A stretch of DNA of 64,000 bases from Siphonodentalium dalli (lineage: Eukaryota > Mollusca > Scaphopoda > Gadilida > Siphonodentaliidae). Both the position numbers and the translations under genes were made by a program. The notes below the pieces were generated by a model, which had not been told where the DNA came from, ran no database searches, and worked only from the letters and a program-made list of their open reading frames with translations. Of this stretch, positions 54,130 through 64,000 are shown in pieces (the stretch's first letter is position 1; each line of letters opens with the position of its first letter). The stretch covers positions 125,989,989-126,053,988 of the forward strand of contig CP136068.1 of assembly GCA_032622095.1 (NCBI GenBank). Reading direction: 5' to 3'.

Positions 54130-55323
54130 GAACACCTGCAGATTATCTATTTTTCTAAACATGGAACATGTCTGAACCTATAATTGGTACAATAGCAGTG
54201 ATATAATGTTACATCGTCGGTGCTACCTGGAGTTTTCGGCATACAAAATGGTCGTAAGTGTGAATGGAGTGATAAGGGGTTATTACGTAATGTTGTTATA
54301 ACAATGTCATCAAAGCAATTTGCATAATTGAGTGTCTCACGACCTGACGTAATATGTATGCATGTTTTTGGCTAACTAATTATGGTGTGAATGACACAGT
54401 TTATCAACCTTAATTGATACTAACCCCGTTTGTTCTAACATTAAATCGATTTGTTTTCTGAATACCATATAGCTGTGACCGGGGAAATAATAGAATTCAT
54501 TTGGTAAAGCAAAGGTGTGAAAGACACATTGTTAACACCAATGTGGCGTGTGTGATTGAGTGTACATCGCTCATGTTCCATGTAAAAATGGCTGAGATTA
54601 AATCATCATTCATTCAATATGACAGTTCATTCTGGGGGGTTGTAATTTCGCCTTACAATTTTCGACCGTTAGGGATTCAACATAGTACATTTCAATACTT
54701 CCAATAATTGACGAAAATACACGCCTGTCATATACTCAATAACTTCATATAGAGATAAGTAAAGAATAAACGCTCTTTATTATTTATGTAAAAAGTAATG
54801 GTGTCTATTTTCAGGTATGACAATTATATGAACTGCGTCCGTTAAACACTGGAATGTATGCATTCATACCGTTGGTCACAATGTCCAACATTACAGCGAC
54901 TGTCCATACACATATAATTGGTATAAAGATATTTCTAAACATCGATTAATAAATACATTGAAACATTGGTTGAACAAAAAAATAACGAAAGATATTACGC
55001 GCAAATAATTTAACATTCGATATTTTAATATCGAGATTATCAGAAACCGAAAAAACTCGTTATAAATTTTTTATTTATACTTTTTTTTAGAGAAATAATT
55101 TTGAGGGTTTTGAAATTTTTTCTTTTTTGGAAATTTGGGGGTTTTGAATTTTTTTGTGGAAAAAATTAATTTTAGGGTTTTTGAAATTTTTTGGAAAAAA
55201 TAAATTTTGGAATTTTTGAAATTTTTTTTGGGTTTTGATATTTTGGGAATATTTTAGTACAAACAATTTTAGACCCAAAGATTCTATTTTTAGATGTGGC
55301 GCGAACGAGCCCCCTATTCTTCT
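54130..55323 (-). repeat. Polinton right terminal inverted repeat
   Basis: Reverse complement of 38959-40160, about 8 bp shorter because of small indels. It ends CCCCCTATTCTTCT at the GATATC duplication. The near-identity of the two ends argues for a fairly recent insertion or for copy-correction between ends. Confidence 0.93.
54768..54780 (+). promoter_or_regulatory. Motif AAACGCTCTTTAT in the right TIR
   Basis: Mirror of the left-TIR copy at 39504-39516, unchanged between the two ends. The role is unknown. Confidence 0.4.
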
Positions 55324-55329
55324 GATATC
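55324..55329. repeat. Polinton target-site duplication, right
   Basis: GATATC, identical to 38953-38958. The sequence is itself a palindrome, so it can be mistaken for part of the inverted repeat. Confidence 0.85.
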
Positions 55330-57451
55330 CTGGGTTAAAATTTCCAAATTCAGTGTTCATGTTCGAAATATGGCCTGGTGAATATAGTGACTGAGGAAAA
55401 ATGAATCGGTTATAATCACGAGTCGTCTAAATTGGATAGATCATCTCACTCGTGCTTCAGAATTAAGAAGGGTGATGTTAGTCTTGATTGGGAATTATTA
55501 AATCTACTCACTTGCGTTGCGCGCTCGCGAAGAGAATTAATATATTCCAACCAAGACTAACGCCACCCTACTTAGTTATAAATACAATCGTTGAGATTAT
55601 ATATCCAGTACTTAGTCATACAAGATAGTGGCAGCATTGTGCTGAGTAAATACCCCATAGAACATAGACCATAGGGCTAACACTCTACCTAGTTTATTTC
55701 AATAACAAATAATTGATTTACCGTACTTTCATGTACTTTCTAAAATTGCGGTACTGATAACCGTCATATATACATGTATGAACGTTACACCTTTCACAGA
55801 TCACTGTTCTGTAAAATGAAGAACCAACGTCATGTACATATACAGTCAGTTAGGTGTATAAAGTCAACACTGGTCCGTAATTTTTCGAAACAATGAGCTG
55901 GCAGATATTTTTCCAGCCCTTTGATCCGAAATATTGCAGAAACCCGTTAAACAATGTACTCACCAATCGACATTGCCGCGATGAGGTATAGTAGTTAAAT
56001 ATGTATTATATGTGTAATCCCCGCCAACTTACTCAATGTATAACCCATACTCCTCCTCTACATAACTGTATTACGATTAAACCCACATATCACCATACGA
56101 TGGGAAGCAGTTCTATTATATAGATCATGCATGGATTGTAGTGGTCAGAGAGGAGGAATAGTCCACGAGGAAGTTTCCACTCACGTTGACTCGAGTACCA
56201 CTATTTTGGCATAGTCACGACCAGACATGCAACATTTATTATATTATATAGAACATCGGTGTCAATTCTCACATAATTTCTGTGTCTGATTTTGTGACAT
56301 GTTATTTACCGTTTTCAGATTGTATAATATACGGCAATCTATATGATGACAGGGGAGCATAACTGTGTTATTAGTTAAATATAACAGAATATCTTCATGA
56401 TGCATTCATTTCTTTCTATAAATACGTCATTAGCAAACACTTTTTGGCGAAATTTCAGAAGTTAACTTGTTTATCTTCGACGAGAACGGCAAAGGAAATT
56501 ATAAATAACGTTCAATGGCATTACAAAATTAGGACTGTCCACTTTCCAACAATTAAATACATTGGATAGCTATGTTCGGATATTTGTAAGATCATTAAAA
56601 TTCGCCAATACGTCTAATGCTATAACGATATTGCAACAAGTATCGTACAATGTATAGATTCAGATCAGGCAATCCGATTGCGCGAACTGACTTTGTTACT
56701 ATAAATTGCAAAAGAATAATAGGCGAATAGGAATCTCACTTTGGGTACTATCGTAAAATAGCATAGCAGTGTACAGCCAATCAGAACGCGAGAAAGTCAC
56801 GTCACATACAATATTCATTAATAAATGACATGTAGTGAGCAGAATATATATTTCTAAAACTTTAAATTTAAATCAGGTATCGCTATTTGGTACATTATGT
56901 AGTTATTCCATGTACGTTCACTTTATTTGGTAAGAAACCGTATCGTGGAAAACAAAATAACCAACATATGTTTATACTGGATAAATGTTCTAGCTGTTTA
57001 ATACATCCAGTAGTGTGAAGATACACCATTGTTTTCGGAACATTTAATTTTGAGAGAAAGTTACCATGTTTACCAATGGTGATACGGCCATGTCGACGTT
57101 GCATCATGTATTATTCGAAAGAGATGCCGGTATATATACTTAAATTATTTAATATATAAAACACATTTTATGTCACAAAGTATATCACAGAACCACATAC
57201 ATGTACATGTAAAGTTACGAAGCATATCAACCCAAACAGGGTTTCGTTTCCCATAACAAGATCCACCGAGAGTCTCCATTACATGCTGTTCAGTGATTTC
57301 AGAAAGCGACAATGATCACAACTAAATTTTGACACATGAGAGAGATCGACCTCTCCCCTGTGTATAATGAAATCACCATTAAACTGACATAGCTCGTTAA
57401 AACCACAAAATTAAGTATACATAATTTGGTAATATATATCTCAAAACATAC
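55330..57451. other. No gene recognised
   Basis: Right flank of the Polinton. AT-rich with only short ORFs; none has a recognisable domain or splice context. Confidence 0.5.
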
Positions 57452-57697
57452 TTAACCATTTGAGTGCCAGGGGCCGATCTCATCGGCCCTAAACCTACAA
57501 AATAAGTCTGTTAAAAAATATAAGAATAAATTATTAAAATTGTAAAAAATTGTAAAAAACAAAAAAACAAAAACAAAAAAACTAGGCCAATGCATTCTCT
57601 TATATATGCGAGGCGACCTATGGTCGACTCGCATATAGAAGAGAATGCATTGGTATATGGGTTAATACAAAAATCGACATGGCACTCAAAGGGTTAA
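57452..57697. mobile_element. TTAA element with one 67-bp palindrome (246 bp)
   Basis: TTAA at both ends. The inverted termini are CCATTTGAGTGCCA and, on the other strand, CCCTTTGAGTGCCA. It contains a single 67-bp palindrome at 57587-57653 and A-rich sequence, with no ORF. The ends mark it as a piggyBac-type MITE, different in terminal sequence from the one at 30980. Confidence 0.7.
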
Positions 57698-58169
57698 GAG
57701 GAAGATTTCTGAGCAAATTCGTCGACATAGAGCTGAAAATACGTCTTTTCGTTCTTAAAATTTTCGATAAATTTGAGATCGTTTCTTTTGTGCCGGTTCA
57801 AAGTTATTAGTTGGCGGTGCGTAAAGTATTTAAATTAGTTTCATGCTAATATAACGATATTTATCTGTTCCTGACATATAATTATAATTATAATGTTCAT
57901 ATAAATGTAGTTATATGGACATATTTCAATGCTGGAGAAAATTCAAGAAGCGAATATTATTAGGTGTATTTTGAGCGCAAACCGACATGTAGCTTTAAAT
58001 GTAAGCGACCACGGATGAACGGCTCTTACATGCAGATGCAAAATAGTTCATCTGGTATAGGACCAAGGAAACATATCTGTAATTGGGATTTCCCTATTGA
58101 CCATTTTTTTAACCTCCAAACTTTAAAGTGTTATCATGGTATTCATGACAATCTTCTGAGTTTGTTTGC
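57698..58169. other. No gene recognised
   Basis: AT-rich non-coding sequence without structure that I could identify. Confidence 0.4.
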
Positions 58170-59250
58170 AAAACATTTTCACATAAAGACAGTTCAATGT
58201 ATCAAAATGGGTTAATTTTTCAGCCATGTCGTTGATATTATACAGTTTATACAAAGGCAATCACAATTGTAACTCATTTATGCAGATAAAATCAATATAA
58301 GACATGGAAAATCATAGGAATATAACAGAATGGATAATCTCGGATTGGGGTTGATTTCTCAATCACGTCATTGCCATTACAAAGTTTGTACAAGGAATCA
58401 AATTAGAGTTAGCTCATTTGTGCAGATAGAATATAAAAACATGAACAATCATATGAATATACCAAAAGTAGAAAAACTGTTCAATGTCTCAAAATGGGTT
58501 AATTATTTATCCATGTCATTGCCATTATACAGTTTATACAAAGCAAATCAAAATTAACGTAGCTCATTTATGCATATACAATATATAAGGATTAACTGTC
58601 ATGTGGACTGTTTTTATGGAGACGTAACCGTGAGGTAAGTGGTCATAACTTGTGTAAAACCCGAAGGGTTTTACATACAAGTTATGACCACTTACATCAC
58701 GGTTACATCTCCATAAAAACAGTCCACATGACAGTTAATCCTTATATTTATATACATTTAGCGAAAAAGCCACTTTTGTAAATGTATTTAAATCGAAAAG
58801 TGTTTATCGTGACAAAACCAGCCCAAAATATCCCACAGCACCCTTGGCAAAAGTTAACAGGAACAATTGAAACCCGACGATTTATTAAGTCAATCCTGCG
58901 CGAATCCAAATGCGCCCAAAACATTACGCGTTCGTCTTTCCAAACCCAAATGACGTATCGACGTTGTTATGAGCTGACGTATCGATGTTTTTGTGAGCTG
59001 TTGCGCATTCACCGAGAAATAATTGCAACTAGCCACTTGGGCGCCGACCAATCATAATGCTGGATTTAGTGATGACAACACTTAGTATGTAAATATAAAG
59101 ACATGAACAATCATATGAAAATAATGTATAACAAAATATAAAAACTGTTCAATGTCTGGGAATGGGGTTGATTCCTCGGTCACGTCATTGCCATTATACA
59201 AATACAATCAAATTACTGTTAGCTCATTTATATCAATTCCAAATGTAACC
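58170..59250. repeat. Interrupted tandem array, about 150-bp units
   Basis: Units near 58190, 58330, 58480 and 59150 share GTTCAATGT.TCAAAATGGG, TCATTGCCATTATACA-type and TTAGCTCATTTATGCA-type words. A long hairpin (58583-58747) and about 340 bp of unrelated sequence interrupt the array between the third and fourth units. Confidence 0.6.
58583..58747. mobile_element. Near-perfect foldback element (165 bp)
   Basis: The arms are about 78 bp with a loop of only a few nt (CCCGAAGGG at the tip). The outer ends are ATATAAGGATTAACTGTCA and its reverse complement. The arms include GTGGACTGTTTTTATGGAGA and AAGTGGTCATAACTTGT. They differ by only a few bases and a 2-nt indel. It is probably a hairpin MITE inserted in the tandem array. 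Confidence 0.75.
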
Positions 59251-59689
59251 CATCGTCTCAAGACCACATTTATACATTTATGTATATGCATTGCATGTCG
59301 CTATGACAGTAAATTATGTGTGAATGACGCGAGTGTATCAAATAAATAGATAGTCTGTATATAGTAACGGGCACATCCACCATGAATTAGTCTTTATCTT
59401 TTTATTCAATTGTTTCTATTTTTGCTATTATGTCCAATGATCCCATATCAACAACGTTGCGATATTCACAGTACTGCCGAATAAGGAAGAGTCTCAATCG
59501 CACTTAAAGGTTTCATGACATAAGTTTTGGGTGGACGTGCCTTCAGTCAATACATTAATATTACATATACTACATGTACAATATAATTTTTATGTACCTG
59601 TTAAATGTGCTTTTGTCATGTATTTGTATTTATATTTATGTATCTCAAATGCCATGTATATTGGTTTATCGAGATTAAAGAATTGTATT

Positions 59690-60090
59690 GTAATAGTTCA
59701 ACTTTGGTGTCAGTGTCTCATAGAGTCCGATTTACAGGTTTGCGTAGCATGCATCGTCCATCAAAAACCGTCATACATGCACCGAACACCGTCTACGAAA
59801 ACAGTTGGTAACATCACTTAATCTGACATTACTGGCTTCCGAATTTAAAATCTGCAACAAACACTGCGAAAGTGCGTTTAATGTCGAATATTGTCTTACA
59901 CGCGCGGTATGGTTGTCACGGTGAAACTTGTGAGTTGGCGAAATTTAAACATACAAGGCTCAACGGATGTTTTATATTCAGTGACCAAAAGTTTAATCAG
60001 GTATCACCGGGTTCCGAATTATGTTTGCATGATATGTTGGTTACTGATAGTCTTAAAAATTAAAAAGCTTCGAGAACGAACATGAGTCTG
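59690..60090. repeat. Dispersed repeat, copy 1 of 3
   Basis: It shares ACCGTCATACATGCACCGAA / CCGCCATATCCAACAACG, ACAGTTGGTAACAT / CTGTTGGCAACAT, ATCAGGTATCACCG / ATCAGACATCACCG and ATATTGTCTTACACGCGCGG words with 61420-61660 and 62990-63250. The copies are strongly diverged; short ORFs here are not supported. Confidence 0.45.
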
Positions 60091-60561
60091 ATTTCTCAGC
60101 ATTCTAGTAACTTAAAACATGGTTATGACGTCACTACTTTGTTAATCGAGTCCAGTTTAACGGAAAGTGGACGGTTATTGTCGAGATCATACATTATGTT
60201 AGAAACAACGATCCATTTTAAAAGCGGACACCCAATAGCCAAATAAAATAACAGTTATTTTATTTTACTGTTGACCATTTCATTTTATATGACATGCATG
60301 TATGATACCATAATGTTCATGTAGCTGCATAGACAACAAATTTATAGTATACTATCGCTCTTATCGATTACTAGAAACGTGACAGAAATGATAAACATAT
60401 AGAACCTCGTTACCCAGGTGTGTGGAAGCATGTCAGTAATATTGTTTCACGTAGCCATTGAATTTTCAACGGTTACAATTTCTCGAATCTAAATCAATTC
60501 CGTTCACGGGTTTTATGTTGTAACGCCCATCACGACAAAACGTAATTTTTGTTTAGTAATT

Positions 60562-61018
60562 GTGACCCGCCATATCAAATCCAGTCGTAAGTCGGGATTT
60601 TTTTTACCCTGTGCCAATGCATTCTCTTATATATGCGAGTCGACCATAGGTCGCCTCGCATATATAAGAGAATGCATTGGCCTAACAATTTTTTACAATT
60701 TTAATAATTTTTTCTTTTATTCTTTAACAATTTTATAATTTCACCCATACATAGCCCCAGACAAACATGAGCAGACGACACTCTTCTATATGCTTCTATC
60801 TGTGGGGCTCCCTGCAGGGTAATGGATGGTTTTTTTTATGTTATGTCCTAACAATTGTAAGAAACATTTATTTTTAAAAAATGAAAAAAAAATTGTTAGG
60901 CTAATGCATTCTCTTATATATGCGAGGCGACATATGGTCGACTCGCATATATAAGAGAATGCATTGGCACAGGGTAAACAAATCCCGACTTACGACTGGA
61001 TTTGATATGGCGGGTCAC
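60562..61018. mobile_element. Foldback element with GTGACCCGCC ends and two palindromes
   Basis: The outer inverted repeat is GTGACCCGCCATATCAAATCC, continuing to about 35 bp, on both sides. Inside it lies a core that starts CCCTGTGCC and ends GGCACAGGG and contains 67-bp palindromes at 60614-60680 and 60901-60967. The flanks show AATT on both sides, a possible target duplication. The same core sits inside the differently ended elements at 30980 and 61965. No ORF. Confidence 0.7.
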
Positions 61019-61964
61019 AATTTACATGTAAATCCTTCGATCTTCAGCATAACGATCTCAATCTACAAGATCACAAAATGTCCGACTAGGCATACCACTG
61101 CCACCAATCATTCATGCAATGGTCGGAAAAGCAACGTTGTACTGCCGGTGCATTAAGTTGACAATGGGTTAAGATGTCACGCCGTACGTGCAGCCGATGA
61201 GCGAGTGGATAGGGCCGAACACATGGTATAACTCTAATAGGATGTAACACTTCATAACAAAGGACTCGGCCATGTTTTAAGTCGGATAATAGCTTCAAAT
61301 TGTACATCATATCCGACAGTATCCTACACATACATGTCAGTCGATCTACTTTGATCGCCTATGATGCAACACTGAGTTTCAATGTGAATACAATATTGAC
61401 GTGATTTCCAGGAGTGCAGCTTTTTTGTCAGTGTCTTATACAAGTAGTCCGATCTACTTGTTAGAGTAGCATACATCTCACGCCATAAAACCGCCATATC
61501 CAACAACGTTTACGACAACTGTTGGCAACATAGTTTAATCAGACATCACCGCCTTCCGAATTATGCCCACATCAATTAATGTGAAATCAAGTTTAGTATA
61601 GAACATTGCCTTACTCTCTTGGGAGTCGAGGTCCATCAAAGTGACTAGCACTTGTCCCCCAGTCACGTAACCATATTATGTTGGCAACTAGATGTGTTTA
61701 AACCAAACAAGGTGTGTTTGTTGTTCACAAACATTTTTATGAAGAGTCGGTAAGCTTCGAGAACAAGGTGATGTATGACTTAGAATTGAACCCTAAATTT
61801 AATTGGATAAATATCTACTCAACACGTTGATTGATAATTTGTTGAGCGGTTTGTATTCAACGGTTGTGTGGTTTGTATTCAGCGGTTGGGTAACCAGCAC
61901 ACAACGATAACAAATCAGGATCTGTTTGGGATTTAAACACTACGTTGAGGAACAGTAACTCAAT
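61019..61964. repeat. Spacer with dispersed-repeat copy 2 of 3
   Basis: No gene. 61420-61660 is a diverged copy of the repeat at 59690-60090. Confidence 0.4.
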
Positions 61965-62418
61965 TTAACCCTTTACCCAACAAACCGGCCCAAAACGCCC
62001 AAATAAAGCTTCAACAGCCTAAAATACCCTGTGCCAATGCATTCTCTTATATATGCGAGTCGACCATAGGTCGCCTCGCATATATAAGAGAATGCATTGG
62101 CCTAACAATTTTTTATCATTTTTTTTAAATAAATGTTTCTTACAATTTTTAGGACATAAAATAAAAAACATTCATTACCATGCAGGGAGCCCCACACATC
62201 TATAGAAGCATATAGAAGAGTGTCGTCTGCTCATGTTTGTCTGGGGCTCTGTATGGGTGAAATTATAAAATTGTTAAAGAATACAAGAAAAAATTATTAA
62301 AATTGTAAAAAATTGTTAGGCCAATGCATTCTCTTATATATGCGAGGCGACCTATGGTCGACTCGCATATATAAGAGAATGCATTGGCACAGGGCCGTTC
62401 TGTTGGGTAAAGGGTTAA
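61965..62418. mobile_element. TTAA element with CCCTTTACCC ends and two palindromes (454 bp)
   Basis: TTAA at 61965-61968 and 62415-62418. The termini are CCCTTTACCCAACAAACCGG and CCCTTTACCCAACAGAACGG. It is the same family as 30980-31381. The palindromes lie at 62034-62100 and 62321-62387. The interior between them is inverted relative to the element at 60562 (AGGGAGCCCCACACATCTAT versus its complement). Confidence 0.78.
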
Positions 62419-63277
62419 CACACTGCTCATCCATAATGATAGTCACTTCGAGATGTTTAATCTACATTTCAACATGTTTGGATCTATACATGCAACATTG
62501 AGACGGGAGGAGATGGCCGATATCTATGTCAGAACTTCATAATATCATCACCTCATTAGAGAGTGAACATTTTGATCCCGATGTTCTAATTCCATGGAAA
62601 CCACCGAATCATATCACAGAATAATCTTTCAACAGACCATTATCGGATACTATATGGGGAACTTGACAAATGTCCGGATATTTCCAATTCTGAGACGTTC
62701 GCTTGTTCTGAATCCAGGTCAGTTTTCACAATTCTTCCAAACATTCAAGGTTGAGTAGCTACTGTTTGCATAAACAGTTGAGTAGGATGCATATAAACAA
62801 ATGTTAACCCAACTCTACTCAACCCACAACAGTTTAATCAACGTATATATGTGTTGTTGGCAAACTACAGTTGACTGTTGGGTAAACTTTCACCCACACG
62901 TGAATAGAATATTCAAACAACAATTTTACAACCTTGTGCAAATTGTATCGACAAAACTGTCATGCAACATTTTACAGTTAACATGAATCTTCAACCATAA
63001 ATCCGTTATATCCAACAGCGTCTACTGAAAGTGCTGTCCACAATGTTTAATCGGGTATCACTGCATGGCTTCGATTTGCTATCACAGCAAACATTGTGTG
63101 TGTAATTGTGCATATTGTCTTGCACGCGCGGTGTGTGGCTCACAAAACATTTATTAGTGAATTATCTACTGTTGGCGAATTTCAAACAAAACATTACTAT
63201 AATTGCTTGAATTATAGTAGCATACATGTAAGTCCAACCTGCTCGCTATTATCCCAAAACAGACTATATAGATATAT
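62419..63277. repeat. Spacer with dispersed-repeat copy 3 of 3
   Basis: No gene. 62990-63250 is a diverged copy of the repeat at 59690 and 61420 (CTTGCACGCGCGG, GGGTATCACTGCATGGCTTC). Confidence 0.4.
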
Positions 63278-63745
63278 GTGACCCGCCATATCAAATCCAG
63301 TCATAAGTCGGGATTTGTTTACCCTGTGCCAATGCATTCTCTTATGTATGCGAGTCGACCATAGGTCGCCTCGCATATATAAGAGAATGCATTGTCCTAA
63401 CTAATTTTTATCATTTTTTTTAAATAAATGTTTCTTACAATTTTTAGGACATAAAATAAAAAACACCCATTACCCTGCAGGGAGCCCCACACATATATAG
63501 AAACATATAGAAGAGTGTCGTCTGCTCATGTTTGTCTGGGGCTATGTATGGGTGAAATTATAAAATTGTTAAAGAATACATGAAAAAATTATTAAAATTG
63601 TAAAAAATTGTTAGGCCAATGCATTCTCTTATATATGCGAGGCGAGTCTCAGGCGACCCATGGTCGACTCGCATATATAAGAGAATGCATTGGCACAGGG
63701 TAAAACAAATCCCGACTTACGACTGGATTTGATATGGCGAATCAC
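63278..63745. mobile_element. Foldback element with GTGACCCGCC ends and two palindromes, second copy
   Basis: Same outer ends as 60562-61018 (GTGACCCGCCATATCAAATCC; the right side is mutated to GGCGAATCAC). The palindromes lie at 63329-63395 and 63616-63693; the second carries an 11-bp insertion in its loop. The interior orientation matches 61965-62418 rather than 60562-61018. Flanks TATAT / ATATA may be a target duplication. Confidence 0.7.
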
Positions 63746-63758
63746 ATATAGCCACATA

Positions 63759-63959
63759 TTAACCCTTTCTTTACTAAATTCTCACTGACGAGTAGCTGTC
63801 TTATGAAATGTTGTCCTCTAATACAATATGTAAAATAAATTGTCGTGTTTTAATTTACCTGTAGTATCGGAACATTTCCCACCAGTTAATATGACCCCTG
63901 CTGATGCACGCAAATGGTTATAATTTTTGGGAGATTCCATTCAGTAAAGAAAGGGTTAA
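63759..63959. mobile_element. Short TTAA element (201 bp)
   Basis: TTAA at both ends with inverted termini CCCTTTCTTTACTAAATTC and, on the other strand, CCCTTTCTTTACTGAATGG. It has no palindrome core and no ORF. It is a third piggyBac-type MITE variant in the window. Confidence 0.7.
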
Positions 63960-64000
63960 CTGATGTATAAATACATGTAGAAATTACAATAGTGCAACGT

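Larger units (their letters stand above)
38959..55323. mobile_element. Complete Maverick/Polinton element (16,365 bp)
   Basis: A self-synthesising, virus-like DNA transposon. The support is 1.2-kb inverted termini starting AGAAGAATAG, a 6-bp GATATC duplication, and the full hallmark gene set: retroviral-type integrase, protein-primed polymerase B, FtsK/HerA-type packaging ATPase, adenain-like protease, and major and minor capsid proteins. All hallmark frames are open and the polymerase intron keeps consensus splice sites, so the copy looks young and possibly competent. Unusual cargo is a TBP homologue, a double PC4-like protein, and a gene with an F-box-like start. The presence of both capsid genes means virion formation is conceivable, as inferred for Polintons in general. 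Confidence 0.95.

Overview
The window is AT-rich eukaryotic DNA, almost certainly from an animal and probably a marine invertebrate; a mollusc is my best guess. The basis is spliceosomal introns, a Maverick/Polinton, a piggyBac transposase, a tRNA-derived SINE, (AT)n/(TG)n microsatellites, and GATTTCGATGAAACTTGG-type minisatellites that I associate with molluscan genomes. The species call is inference. Ordinary host genes are nearly absent. The best candidate is a two-exon galectin-like gene (29212-29407 and 33126-33245); a lone 3' exon of an unidentified membrane protein lies at 25017-25203.

The main object is a complete, apparently intact Maverick/Polinton at 38959-55323 (16,365 bp). It has 1.2-kb terminal inverted repeats (TIRs) and a 6-bp target duplication, GATATC. 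The left half carries nine closely packed forward genes: packaging ATPase, two basic or unknown proteins, integrase, a membrane protein with a PC4-like tail, minor capsid protein, a small acidic/basic protein, major capsid protein and adenain-like protease. Several of these overlap stop-to-start. On the reverse strand follow a TATA-binding-protein (TBP) homologue and, 11 bp upstream of it, a protein with two PC4-like domains. Then come a forward gene with an F-box-like start behind a GC-rich minisatellite, and finally protein-primed DNA polymerase B on the reverse strand, split by a 660-bp phase-0 intron. A TBP plus PC4 cassette is not part of the Polinton core gene set that I know, and it suggests the element brings its own transcription-initiation proteins. 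This is the most exciting observation in the window.

A second signal crosses element boundaries. The 9-mer CGCTCTTTA (usual context AACGCTCTTTATT) occurs at 23 sites by eye, against about 0.5 expected by chance. It is found in a TTAA-flanked MITE family, in 330-bp tandem repeats, in dispersed clusters, in both Polinton TIRs and in the polymerase intron.

The rest is repeat landscape. 1-6.1 kb: TTAA-type MITEs around a piggyBac transposase gene broken by one stop codon. 8-15.6 kb: tandem arrays, hairpins and a nested palindrome cluster. 17.9-20.7 kb: tandem repeats and microsatellites. 22.4-25.9 kb: a MITE abutting a large inverted repeat. 29.8-32.1 kb: a decayed piggyBac relative, a palindrome-bearing TTAA element and a SINE, all inside the long intron of the galectin-like gene. 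34.3-37.1 kb: about 140-bp diverged tandem repeats. 57.4-64 kb: a cluster of TTAA elements and foldback elements that share a striking 67-bp palindrome.
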